NCBI RefSeq assembly: GCF_009730915.1
Contig: NC_052490.1
Span: forward strand, 31,806,625 to 31,870,624
DNA from: Dioscorea cayenensis subsp. rotundata
Lineage: Eukaryota; Streptophyta; Magnoliopsida; Dioscoreales; Dioscoreaceae
Direction: 5' to 3'
DNA length: 64,000 nt
Shown: piece after piece, positions 11,651-23,539 of the stretch
How positions within the stretch are numbered: position 1 is the first letter of the stretch
Layout of the letters: each line of letters starts with the position of its first letter
The notes under the pieces: model-generated
What the model was told of the DNA's origin: nothing
Databases searched by the model: none
The model's input: the letters and a program-made list of their open reading frames with translations, nothing else
Made by a program: the position numbers and the translations under genes

Positions 11651-13490
11651 CAAACCCCCACACATATTAAGATAATTAAAATTTTTAAATAGTGTAATTC
11701 TTTTTAATAGATATTTTTATATATCAATCAGGATTTTAACTAAAAATTATTTGTTTGAGTAACCAAATTCTTTAATTATAATTTAGATCAATTTCTACTT
11801 AATTAGTCTACATTTTTATAAGTCTATTTGTTAGAAGTCTATCATGATTCGGATATTTTATATTGACATAAAAAACAAGGCTCCCTAAATTCCATGTTTC
11901 ACCAATGTTATATTATTAAAACACAGACCAATTAAATCCAATTAATAAAAACAACATGTCACATCACCAAAATAAAAAATTTCTCAATTTTTCTTCTTGC
12001 CAAGAATATGTTTGGAAAGTATTTGTAAATCATAGATAAGTTTAAAAATATTAATATATATATGTATATCATTTTATTTATTATAGGCCAATTTCATGTA
12101 TTTCATTTAAAGTATTTTTCAAATAAGAGAAATTTTTAATTGAATGAAAATTAAAAACTAACTTATAAAGAATATACTAATAATCCATTGATAGAGTAAT
12201 TAAGACACAAGATAAACTCAAATGTTTGTGAGCCACCTATTTGGGAGAGTATCAAGAGGGCCACATGTGTCCTACACTGAAACCAATAGACCAAGATAAG
12301 GTTGCCACATAATACCACTTCATAAAACAGTTAATAATATTTATATAAGTTTTGTGATGACAATTGAAGGTATACTAGTTGGCAATCACATCATAAAATT
12401 TTTTTATTAACATGTAAAATAAATAAATAATTAAATTTTTATCATCTTTCAATTATGCAACATGATTATAAAAGATGGAAGAGTTAAAAGCAATTTTGGT
12501 CTCTAATAAAGTAAAGGTTTGAACTAAGACCAAAATGAATATTTATTGTATCATTAATGCATGAAGATAATTGCAAGATAAAAGTGCACTTAACATTAAT
12601 ATCAAGTATAAGGTAGTCTTGATTTTTTTAGTTCTCTCATTATTAATTATAGAAAAATAATGATTCATATTGTATTGGACCGATTAAAGTGTTTACTCAT
12701 AAAACTTATTTCTACATATCATCTTGATTAAATAAATTTTTTAAATTATTTTTTAAGTGTCATCACTATATTTAACCCCTACATTCTCACAAAAAATATT
12801 GAGATTTTATATTATATTACTAGTGTATAAGTTTGGGTTTCTCATTTTACTTTGGGTTTTTCTTTTTTGTTTTATAGTTCAATTTAATTGTAGCCATTCT
12901 CTTTTTCTATTATTAAAGTTATGATTTATTCAAACTTTTATTGTGTGGATACGATTAAAATCAAAATAATTATATTAATTAAAAGAAAATAAAAATTATC
13001 TCTCAACATTACCACAATAGAAAAATTTCTCATTTCTCAATGATAGTTTTTGTGACCATGAAAAGCTCAACTCAATGGCATCTTTTTTTATATTTAGGTC
13101 ATGAACAACATGTGACCATATTTATTTATTGCAATTTAAGCAAGTCAAATTTGGGCATCACCATTTTTTAAATTATAAAAATTGGCAAAGAATTCAAGCC
13201 CATATGGTAAGAGTGAGCCAAAGTTGGTGAGAATAATTGTTGGTTGGAAAATAAAACATAAATAAATCATTCTATAAGTTTAACCACATATTATTATTTT
13301 TGAGTTATTTTAAAAAAAAATCAAGTCACAAATATTTCAAAAATTTAATTTTTCTAACATTAATTTTAGAAAGGTAAGAAAAGCCCAAGAATATTTGAAG
13401 AGAGTTATTTGAATTTTAAAAAAAATAATGAAAATCATTTAATAATTTTTTTAATAATTCAAAAAATTAATAATAATATATATATATAAA
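11651..13490. other. AT-rich intergenic upstream of BTB gene
   Basis: AT-rich; nothing recognised. The final 100 or so bases become pyrimidine-rich and probably hold the start of the BTB gene transcript, whose 5' UTR runs to 13619. Confidence 0.5.
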
Positions 13491-13619
13491 TTGTTTTTTT
13501 TTGGGGACTTTTTGTTCTTTCTCCGACCCGTCCTTCAATCCGTTCCCCACAACGCCCTTTCTCATTCTCTCTTTGGTTTCTTCGTTGAGATTAGGGTTAG
13601 GGTTCCGGCGAGAGGGAGG

Positions 13620-16600
13620 ATGAAGGATTCCGTTGCTGGTGGAGCAGGAGGAAGTGCGGGAGGAGCGTCGGGAAGCGGAGGGGATCTGTTTGATCATCGG
13701 GTGGCGGTGGCGATGGACCCGGACTTCTCTGGGGGGTTGGGGGATCAGAACTTTGAGTTTGCTTTCAATTCGAGTAATTTTTCTGATAGGGTTCTACGGA
13801 TCGAGATCGTTGCTGGGCCGCCGGAGAGCCGGAGCGATCGGGATGGTTGTAGTAGCATAGCTGACTGGGCTCGCCATCGGAAACGCCGTAGGGATGATAT
13901 CAAAAAGGAGAAGGGTTTGTTCCTTTTGATCTATTTTGGGATCTGAATGTTTTCGTTTATTTTTATTGCTATTTGTTAGGATTTGTTTGTTTTAGTTCTC
14001 GATGATGTGTAGTTTTGGATGTGATTTTTTGTGCTTATTCGTTGTTGGTATGTGTTTGATGACTGGTTCTATCGTTTGATGTTTGTGAGAGATTGAGATT
14101 GGTGGATTGGGTATCTGGTTAGCTTTTTTATTGCTATGATTATTGACGGTAGATGGTATAGATCAAGGAAATTGGTTGATTGGGCATCTGGTTACCTTTT
14201 TTTTATTGCTATGATTATTGCCATAAACTTTTGAAGAATGGTATAGATCAAGGAAGCATGAGTGTGGTGCCACAGTGATTATGCTTCGCATGGTGTTTCT
14301 ACTCTGATATTATGCATTTTTGTAAAAAGATTGAATGTATTATGTGGGTAATGGACTGCAAAATGGCACTTTATTACATTGCGACCTTGGTAATGTGTTT
14401 TGACTAATTGCAAATTTAAGCATCTGATGGTTTTGATATGTCTAAGGACATGGAAGGCTCATTGAATCAAGGTGGGTGTCTTCCGTGTTATGGTTTTTGA
14501 TATCAGCTTGTCTGCAAAAAATGTTCATGTATTTCTCACGTATTTGAGCTTACTAATGTCTTTGATATCAGTCTTGTGCGGTATTAACATTTCCCCTCTT
14601 CACATTTCTCTGTTACCACTTACCACTGCATGTATTTTACTTAATGCCCATGCTATAATGTTCCCAGAGGTAACCATTGTTTTTTTTATTCACCTTAGCT
14701 GCGGAGTTCTCAGTGTACAATTCAGAGCAGATTGTAAACTGTGACCAACCTGATACTGAGGATGCTGGCGCATATGAAAACCATGATGGTGAAGCTGTAG
14801 CAATGATTGAAGAATCCCCATCAGGTATCAATTCAAGTTATTGTGTAAAGCATGCTTTATAGATAGCGATAAATTGGTTATCCTATATTGATTACTGGGG
14901 GAAGATATTAGAAACCTTATAGGTGCTAATTTGGCACTTCTGTTTCATGCATGATTTCTTTGTTTGTTTGGGATGCTGTGTATTTTATGTGCATTTGGTG
15001 TGTTTCTTCACATTCCCAAGCCGTATATGAAATGTACTCTTCCTTGACAAGCTTTCTATGTGTTCTTATCAAACAAGGAACTCTGGCATCCTCGTAATTA
15101 GAAGATATTGGCAAAAGTGTTTTTTTTTTTAATCAGAGATAAGTTGTATTATCATTTTCTTAGGTGATGAGCCTTCCAACAGCAGCGATTCCTCTTGGAG
15201 CATGGATTGCTCTCCTGTGCTGAGAATTAAGTCCTTATTTATTAGCTCTGCTATACTTGCTGCCAAGAGCCCTTTCTTCTATAAAGTAAGACGAAAAGAT
15301 ATTTAAGATCCTCTTTTGTTGCTGTACTTAATTTTTTCTTTCTATACTGATTCACTATCTTATGGTTTTATATTTCTTGTAGCTTTTCTCTAATGGTATG
15401 CGAGAATCAGACCAGCGTCATGCTACCTTGCGAATTAATGCCTCAGGTACTTCAAGAAATAGCAAATGGTCATGTTTTTCATTACTGGTTGGACCTGCTT
15501 ATTGGCAATTTTTCACAATTGAACCATCTTTCCTACTTCCAGATATTTTAATGATAAAAAGTTGTTTGTTTCTCATTTATTTAGTCCATGATAAGCTAGG
15601 GTTATTTAGTGCATCAATTTAGGCATCTACAGCTGTCTATAAATTTTGTGAGATGAGTCAGATGACTGCTGTATATGGTCTGAACTAATGCTGGTCAGAA
15701 CTGTGGATTTCACATGACTGCATATCTTAATTCCTTGTGTTTGTGGTCATTCTAGCGAAACAAGGACTTCTATGAGAATGTTACTTAATTTTTTTTCCCC
15801 TGGAACAGAGGAAACAGCACTCATGGAACTTTTGAGTTTCATGTATAGTGGGAAGTTGTCAACTGCATCTCCTACTCTCTTGCTGGATGTGTTGATGGCC
15901 GCGGATAAATTTGAGGTTGCTTCATGTATGAGGCATTGTTGTCAGTTGTTGAGAAGCTTGTCCATGACAACAGAATCTGCTCTTCTGTATTTGGAGCTCC
16001 CATCAACTGTTTCAATGGCTTCAGCGGTCCAACCTCTGACAGATGCCGCGAAAGAATTTCTTGCCAATAAATATAGAGACATAACAAAGTAATTTCTTTC
16101 TTTGAATATAATTCATAATAAAGTAGTTTCTTGGAATTTAATTCATAAAAGTATTTGATTATGGTCTCAAATAGTATATCCTCATTCAGGTTCCAAGAGG
16201 AGGTTATGAATCTACCTCTTGCTGGCATAGAGGCTATCCTGTCTAGTGATGATCTTCAGGTAGCATCAGAGGATGCAGTCTATGACTTAGTGCTCAAGTG
16301 GGCTCGAGCTCAATACCCTGAGGTGGATGAACGTCGGGAGATACTTGGGTCCCGGCTTTGCCGCCTGGTGCGCTTCCCATACATGACGTGCAGGAAACTG
16401 AGGAAGGTACTAACTTGCAATGACCTTGATCACGACCTTGCCTCCAAGGCCGTCCTTGAGGCACTCTTCTTCAAGTCTGAGACCCCGCATCGTCAACGAA
16501 TTCTTGCCTCAGAGGAGGTAGCAAATCGAAGATTCATGGAGCGGGCATACAAGTACCGGCCCGTGAAGGTAGTGGAGTTTGAACTTCCCCATCCACAGTG

Positions 16601-17009
16601 CATTGTTTATCTGGATCTCAAGCGAGAGGAATGTGCAAATCTGTTCCCGTCTGGCCGTGTCTACTCCCAGGCATTCCACTTAGGTGGGCAGGGATTCTTT
16701 CTGTCGGCTCACTGCAACATGGATCAGCAGAGTTCGTTCCACTGCTTTGGACTTTTTTTAGGTATGCAAGAGAAGGGCTCTGTCAGCTTCACCGTAGACT
16801 ATGAATTTGCCGCAAGGACAAGGCCGACGGGTGAGTTTGTGAGCAAGTACAAGGGTTATTACACCTTCACCGGTGGAAAGGCAGTTGGATACCGCAATTT
16901 GTTTGCCATTCCTTGGACATCATTCATGGCTGATGACAGCCTCTACTTCATTCATGGCACGCTTCATCTGAGAGCTGAACTGACCATCAAACAGCCTCAA
17001 CCTCAGTAG
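13620..17009 (+). CDS. BTB/POZ-BACK protein, POB1/LRB type
   Basis: Substrate adaptor for CUL3 ubiquitin ligases. In Arabidopsis the POB1/LRB proteins act in the nucleus and help degrade phytochrome/PIF partners and other regulators. Six coding exons were read from splice sites: 13620-13914, 14699-14824, 15164-15285, 15383-15446, 15809-16088 and 16190-17009, giving 568 residues, close to the family length. The family N-terminal signature [17 protein letters not shown] lies near residues 45-61, and a basic [15 protein letters not shown] stretch that may be nuclear targeting near 80-95. The BTB fold starts at about residue 155 ([19 protein letters not shown]). The BACK domain starts near 296 ([14 protein letters not shown]). 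The start ATG is the first in frame with these motifs and follows a pyrimidine-rich leader. The C terminus ends in IKQPQPQ and runs into CAG repeats after the stop. Identity is secure; the exact family member is not assigned. Confidence 0.93.
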
Positions 17010-17430
17010 TAGCAGCAGCAGCAGCAGTAGCGGCAGCTTCAACCGCAGCAGCAATGGCAGCCTCAACCAACAATCCTTTTCTTATGTACAGGGTTCTTTG
17101 TTGTGCTTGTTGCTGTAAACTTTTTGCGGTGCTTTAAACGGAGTAAACATATTTTTGAGCGGGTGTACTCTTAACGCAAAATGTGCGGACAGCTTGAAAG
17201 CCAGTGTGCAGGAAAGCATTTCAAAACTGGCTCAAATTCCTGTTGTGTATTCAAGACTATTGTAAAAAGAAAGTGCTCCAGTATCTGACCATCGTTTTGA
17301 ACATTTGGACGCGTATTAGACTTTGTTTATTGTTATAAATCTGTTCATATGTTAGAAAATTGGTCACATACAAATGGATACAAATCTGAAACCCATGGAA
17401 ATAAAAGGTGCAGTGTGCTTAACAATGGTC
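17010..17430. other. 3' UTRs of convergent BTB and receptor-kinase genes
   Basis: A Q-codon-rich stretch (CAG repeats interrupted by TAG) follows the BTB stop until about 17070. The rest is T-rich 3' UTR-like sequence. The receptor kinase gene ends at 17431 on the opposite strand, so the two transcripts converge within about 420 bases. Confidence 0.6.
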
Positions 17431-20400
17431 CTAAGCAATGCTTGTCGTAGCATTCAATTCCAGCTTGATTTTCTTCAGTTTTACAGTGACATCCTTCATG
17501 CTGATCCTCTCTTGGGGAGATTCCTTAGAGCACAAAAGCCCCAGTTCAATGACTGAACATAAACACTCCTCCATGCTGTCCTCGTTTTCCAATAAGCCGG
17601 CATCCATCACTTGCAGTATTGAAGCTGGGAATGCACCATTCACCCACTGCCTCAGACTTTCTCCTCCGCTGAACATCTCATCGGTCGGCTTCCTCCCAGT
17701 AAACGTCTCCAATAATAAAATCCCGAAACTATAAACATCCCCTTTAACAGAAATTCTTCCCGTCGATCCATACTCTGATGATGATACACATGTAAGTTAC
17801 AAACATAGCAAAAGAAAAACCGATAAATGGATAGATACACACAAACGATATGCATACCTGGAGCCATGTATCCTATTGTACCTTGAGCAACAGATTGTAT
17901 CAGAGACTGATCATCTCTATCTCCAGCCAAGAGCTTTGCAATTCCAAAATCACTGACATGAGCTATTAATTCATCATCCAAAAGCACATTGCTTGGCTTC
18001 AAGTCACAATGCACAACAACTTGGATGTACTCTTGATGTAGATACTCCAATGCCAATGCTACATCCAGCATGATACTAACTCTCTGATTGAAACTCAGGT
18101 AACAATCCCCGGAATGCAGCCATCTCTCAAGACTCCCACAAGGCATGAACTGGAGAACAAGAGCTTTGAAGTCTAAATTAGAACAAGTACTTATAATTTT
18201 CACAAGATTTCTATGCCTAACCATGCGCAAGACTTCGCATTCGACATCAAAGCTTTTGATGGCATCATCTAAATCCAAATTCAGTACTTTTATAGCCACC
18301 ACATTGGCTTCTTGTAGTTGTAGCACTCCTTTGTACACTGATCCATGGCTTCCTACACCTACCAAATTGGCTTCGCTGAAGTTTTCTGTTGCCCGAACGA
18401 GTTCATAGTACGTTAGCGTTGGATGATACATTACTGTAACTTGTTGCTGCTGTTGCTGCTTCTTCTTCTTCTTCTTGATGAAGAAGCATGCTGATGAGAC
18501 TAGCACTGCTGCAATGATTGCCACAATGATTGCTGGGAGAATATATATGAGCCGGATATTCTTTGTCTTCGATTTGGTTGAGTGACTAAACTTGCAAGGT
18601 GAGACACCTAGTTTTGTTTCACCACACAATGCCAAGTTCCCCATGAATGATTCAGAGGTGAGATTGGAGAATACTCCTCCACTTGGAATCGCTCCCTCCA
18701 AATGATTGAATGACATATTTATGAAACTGAAGTAAGAAAGGTTTGCCAAGGAATCGGGAATTGTCCCGGTAAGTGAATTTGAAGAAATATCCATGCCTTC
18801 TATGTTCAACAACTTGCCAAATGATTGAGGTATCAAACCAGAAAATGAGTTGAATGATAGAATTAGATACTTGAGCATTTGGAGATTTCCAATAGAGAAA
18901 GGAATGCTACCATTCAAGTTGTTATATGATAGATCAAGCTCTCCTAAAGCCTTCAACTTCCCAACATCTGAACTTAGAGGTCCCACTAATGAATTCAATG
19001 ACAAGTTGAGGAAGTAGAGGCCTTCAAGTGTCCAAATGCTTGCAGGAATTGTAGATGTTAGAGAATTACCAGCGATCGAAAGGCGTTGCAGAACGGTGAT
19101 GTTGCTTAAGCAGTCTGGAATGGATCCTGTGAACTTGTTTTCAAAAAGTGAGAGAATTGAAAGAGATGTTAATTGACAGAGTTCAGGAGGTATAGAGCCA
19201 CCAATTCTGTTTGTATAGAGATAGATAAGTTGCAAGTTCTGAAGCAGAGCAATGGAAGAAGGAATAACTCCAGAGAATTGATTATCATGCAAGTTCAGGT
19301 ATATCAAACCAGTCATGTTACCTATACTTTCAGGGATTCGTCCTTTGAGTTGACAATTTGGAGCTCTGAATCTCAAAAGTTTTGTTGAGAGATTCCCAAT
19401 GGAGTCTGGAAGGTAACCACCAAAATTATTCTCACCAATCAACAAGTTTTCCAAGTATCTGCATCTTGTAAGAGTGTCAATGAACTGAACTCCATTCTCT
19501 AATTGGTTTCCTTGAAGACTAAGTACTTGCAGGTACTCCAAGTCTCCAAGTGAATAAGGAACTGAACCACTGAAAAAGTTATCAGAGAACTCCAAAATGG
19601 ATAACATTGAAGCATTTGACAGAGAACTTGGAACTTCTCCACTGAACTTGTTCTCACTCACATACAGTCCTTGAAGTTTCGGCAACCGATAACCGATATC
19701 CATCGGTAGACTACCGGAAAGATTATTGAATGAGAATGAGAGTTTCTCCAGTGAAGAAAGATTGAAGATTGAATTTGGCATAACACCAGAGAGAAAATTT
19801 TCAGCCAAGTTCAAGAACAGCAATCCATGCAAACTTCCAAACTCTTCAGGTATGTTACCTTCCAAGTGGTTATCACTCACGCTTAGGATTTGAAGCCTTG
19901 TGAGGTTTGCAAGAGAGGTTGGAATGAAACCAGTGAGGTTGTTAACACCAAGATTAAGGACTTGCAGGCTCAACAAGCTCCCGAGCTCCGGCGGTATACT
20001 TCCGGTGAACTCATTGTAAGACAGAGACAGTGTATGTAGTTTCCGGCATTGGCCTAAGCTTGTCGGTATCGAACCGGTGATCTGATTATAAGACAAGGAG
20101 ATAAATTCAATATGAGGAAGACGAACAAGATGATCAGTTATCACTCCAGAGAGCTTGTTCTTGCCAAGAGCAATGGAATGCAATGAAGAACTAGTAAAGA
20201 TAGAAGGAGGTATAGCTCCGGTGAGCTCATTGATGGAGAGGTCAAGGTACTTAAGACGGCGGAGATTTCCAATGTCTTGAGGGATGTAACCATGGAGAGA
20301 ATTGTTGGAGAGGTTTAAGGAGGTGAGGAAAGAGAGATTGGCAATGGAAGGGGAGATGGTGCCTTGAAGAAAAAGAGATTGAAGATTGAGAGAGATGAGT

Positions 20401-20636
20401 CTATGTTTGGCAGTGTTGCATGAAACTCCATTCCAGTTGCAGAAGGAGGTGGTGTTCCAATTGGAGAAGAAGGTGGTGTGAGTAGTGATGAGTTTGGATT
20501 TCAATGCAAGAAGTGATTGGAGATCAGTGAGGTTGCTGGTTGGCAATGGAGTTGAACAAGGGATTAGTATTAGTAGTAATTCTAGTAAGGTTGGTAGGAG
20601 GAACTTCTTCTCCATTGCTGGAGTTTGGTTAAGCAA
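17431..20636 (-). CDS. LRR receptor-like kinase, subfamily XII (EFR/XA21/FLS2-like)
   Basis: Plasma-membrane receptor kinase. Relatives FLS2, EFR and XA21 sense microbial patterns; the ligand here is unknown. Two coding exons, 17858-20636 and 17431-17774, join to restore the APEYGS motif and give 1,040 residues. The start could also be the second ATG at 20615 (MEKKFLLP), just before the signal peptide. In order: signal peptide, LRRNT region with CNWNGVSC, about 23 extracellular leucine-rich repeats (LxxLxLxxNxLxGxIP), a transmembrane helix near 696-720, a juxtamembrane run of six Lys then six Gln at 721-732, and a kinase. The kinase has the glycine loop at 760-765, the VAIK lysine near 783, HCDLKPSN at 876-883 and DFG at 896-898. 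HCD replaces HRD, so this is a non-RD kinase as in immune receptors. The intron after the APE codon is typical of the subfamily. No break is seen. Confidence 0.95.
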
Positions 20637-21359
20637 AGATGAAGCTTTTTGTAGATGATCAAGAACTTAATTGGGTTGCTGGTTGACTTTGTGTTGCTCT
20701 AGCTACATGCAGATCGAGATTGATAGTTGTTTCTACAATAACTTAATTGGGTTGACTTGTGTTGCTATACATGCAGAGATTGACAATAGTTTCAAATAAA
20801 TAAATAAAGAATACAAGAGAATTTGCATGATTCGATAACTTTGACCAGCGCCCATTGATCAGGGAAATTTCAAAAAGAACTTTGTGGTTTTGAGTTTTGC
20901 GAAATAGGTACAGACAATTTTGTTTCTCTTTTAAATCAAGTGATTTTTTCGACTAAAAAAATAAAAATAAGAATAAAAATAAAAATAAAAATAAAATTAT
21001 TAGTTTTTCTTTATTTGGTACGCATAAAATTATCATTTCATTTGTAAACTGATTTATATAATATAAACGTAATTTTTTTTCTTTATTAATCCCTTTTAAA
21101 TTTGGAATAAGGAAAAAAACTTAAAATCATATAAAACAAATTTAATTATGTTTAAAATTATGTTATTTTTCATGCAATTTGATAATTTTTAGCTCAATTG
21201 ATAATTTTAACTCAATGTCAACTGTTTCCCCTATGGAAAACCATATAATTTAAAAACAGAATAAAACAAAAATTTTTCTACCTTTATTTCGCAAAACTTG
21301 CAAACTGTAAATTTTTTTAAAAAAATTTCTCTAACTAGAACTAATTATAAAAAAAACTT
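20637..21359. other. Upstream region of receptor kinase, nothing further recognised
   Basis: AT-rich. It contains an imperfect repeat of GACTTTGTGTTGCT and TTGACTTGTGTTGCT phrases near 20680-20775 and an AAAAATA tract near 20955-20995. The receptor kinase promoter must lie here, but no firm TATA box was identified. Confidence 0.4.
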
Positions 21360-21374
21360 AAAACCACAATTATT

Positions 21375-21552
21375 ATTATTTTTTTATAAAAATGGACAAA
21401 CTACTATTTTATTAAAAAAGGAGAATACAAAAAAAATAGAATAAGAGAACAAGAACACAGAAAAAAGAAAATAACAATCTCACACTAGAACAAAAAAAAA
21501 TGACAAGAATAGTAAAGAAGGGAAAGCTAGCTAAAATGATGAATACTAATGA
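21375..21552 (-). mobile_element. 5'-truncated LINE 3' end with 15-bp target duplication
   Basis: The segment starts with A/T-rich sequence, then ATGGACAAACTACTATTTTATT, followed on the plus strand by A-rich sequence. It resembles the 3' ends of the two larger LINEs here (GTGGATAAACCACTACTTTATT near 57,210, and near 44,130), all read on the minus strand. The 15-base direct repeat AAAACCACAATTATT flanks it exactly (21360-21374 and 21553-21567). Only about 180 bases were inserted, so it carries no coding sequence. Confidence 0.7.
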
Positions 21553-21567
21553 AAAACCACAATTATT

Positions 21568-22326
21568 CTCTGGCGTAAAATCAAATAAGTTCAAGTCAAT
21601 TTGAATTATATCGTGGAAAAAAAATAGTGGGCTGTCCACCATAAAGCTTAAATAATAAATAAATAAATAAATAAATAATCCCTTTCCAGTCAAATCATTA
21701 ATTGAGTGAGATAAGTCACAAATTAATTCGAGGCAAATCTCATGTAACTTCTTCAGTCAATGAATGGCAGCTATTATTAGACTTTATTATCATGCCATTC
21801 TCATAGTCTACATCTGTTAGGTTTCCAAGTTGACTCTGGATACCTAACATTCCTCAAGAAATATGTGGTTAAGGAGGGAAACGTGAATGATCTTTCTTTG
21901 CTTTTTTTAAAAACTAAAAACCGGGTGGTGTCATCAATACAATTAGCATAATTATGCCAGTCAGGTTGATTTTTAAATCAAAGGTTATAATTAGACAACT
22001 CTTTGTCTAGTTTTTTACCAGCTAATTCTTCGTCCAAGCCACCAATGCACAGTAATTATTATTATTATTATTTTTTGGCCTACATTATAATAAAAAGAAT
22101 AAACTAAAAACAGTAAATCTTCTTGTATTATCCACCTGTCCATTACCCTTAATTTTCACATTCTTCCAAACAATTGACAGATCATTTGACAATGAAACTA
22201 ATTCAATTCTACAACTCCAACAATGATCATTTCATTATCAAATTTCAATTGAAGTCTGAAACCATTTCTTCTTCACAAAAACTGCAACAATTCAATGTAG
22301 GCTAGGTTCTCCTCAACAAGGAATTA
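21568..22326. other. Intergenic and promoter region of DUF1191 gene
   Basis: AT-rich with an AAAT run near 21650-21680. Nothing is recognised apart from the upstream region of the gene starting at 22327. No firm TATA box was identified. Confidence 0.4.
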
Positions 22327-23172
22327 ATGATCTTAAAATTTCTGTGTTTGTTGGCGCTCATTGTATTCTCTTATGGACATGAAGCAAAGAACATCACAAC
22401 CAGCTCCTTGAACACCATTGTCAGAGACAAGGCATTGCCAGTATTGCTTCATCGTCGAACCGGCATTGTCTATAAAATCCCTATGCCGATGAATTTATCG
22501 GGTATTGAGGTCTCCGGTCTGAGGTTGAGGAGCAAAACATTACGGAGGAAAGGCGTCAATATTGGTGCAGTTCATGTTCCTCGAGGAGCCATTTCAGTTC
22601 CTCGTGTTAAGAGGTTGATCATTGTGTATCAAAGTCTTGGCAACTGGTCATCCATCTTGTTCAATGTCCCCGGCCACACGTTTGTGGCTCCGGTTGTTGG
22701 ATTTCAAGCCTATGACGCATCTAACTTTAGTTCCAAGAGCACAAGGGAGCTTGAATTCAATGTATCAGGAGATTCAATCAGCATAAAGTTCATTACAGAA
22801 GGAATGAAGCCTGAGTTGATGTGTGCTAGTTTGGGTTTGAATGGAGCAGTGGAATTATACAACATGGTGCATTTAAGTACATGTTATGTGAAAACCACCG
22901 GGTACTTCGGTGTTGTTATTCCGGTGAAATTATCGGTATGGAACTCGGTGGGAGGAGGAGGGGGGTTAATGGTTTGGTTGATAGCTTGTGGGATTGGAAT
23001 GGTTGGAATGGTGGTGGTTGGTTTGGTGTGGATGAGAGTGTTTAGGTTTGCAAGGAAGGAGAAGATGAAGGAAATTGAGGATGGAGAGGCTTTGGAGAGA
23101 TTTAGAGTTGGTGGTTCTAACATGCCTTTTGCTACAATGGTTAGAACTCAGCCTGTCCTTGAGACTAGATAG
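22327..23172 (+). CDS. DUF1191 family membrane protein
   Basis: Plant-specific DUF1191 protein of unknown function, 281 residues in one exon, the usual length for the family. It has an N-terminal signal peptide (about residues 1-18). An extracellular-type domain carries the family's conserved segments: LHRRTGIVYKIPMPMNLSGI, then VSGLRLRSKTLRRKGV, then VYQSLGNWSSILFNVPGHTF. A glycine run precedes one transmembrane helix at about 214-238, and a basic then acidic cytoplasmic tail ends the protein. NIT, NLS, NWS, NFS and NVS glycosylation sites suggest passage through the secretory pathway. Likely topology is type I at the plasma membrane. The gene converges with the cytochrome b5-like gene 368 bases downstream. 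The assignment rests on recognisable conserved blocks; the biochemical role is unknown. Confidence 0.88.
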   Translation: MILKFLCLLALIVFSYGHEAKNITTSSLNTIVRDKALPVLLHRRTGIVYKIPMPMNLSGIEVSGLRLRSKTLRRKGVNIGAVHVPRGAISVPRVKRLIIVYQSLGNWSSILFNVPGHTFVAPVVGFQAYDASNFSSKSTRELEFNVSGDSISIKFITEGMKPELMCASLGLNGAVELYNMVHLSTCYVKTTGYFGVVIPVKLSVWNSVGGGGGLMVWLIACGIGMVGMVVVGLVWMRVFRFARKEKMKEIEDGEALERFRVGGSNMPFATMVRTQPVLETR

Positions 23173-23539
23173 TAAATTTCTAAGTGTTTGTTTTTTTGAT
23201 ATGAAATGTAAGTAGATGGAAAAGTATTTTCCTGCTCAGTGATAATATAAAATATGTTCTCTTGTATGTGTTGGGTACAAACGATCAAATTTATGTTTCT
23301 GCAAAAAGGAATAACAAATGTACAAATGATAAAAATGGCTGAATGAATGAAAATAAAACTAGATGTTGTAGAACTTGAAACACGGAATCAGTAAATTGCA
23401 TTGCCAATGGATCGTCTCAAGTTTAATGTCATAACACAATGTAAGTACTATTTTGGTTACAGTTTTACGATCAATGAGTCAGACCCATGACTACACACTA
23501 TTTAACTTAAAAATTCCGAGAGGAGATTCACCTAAAATT

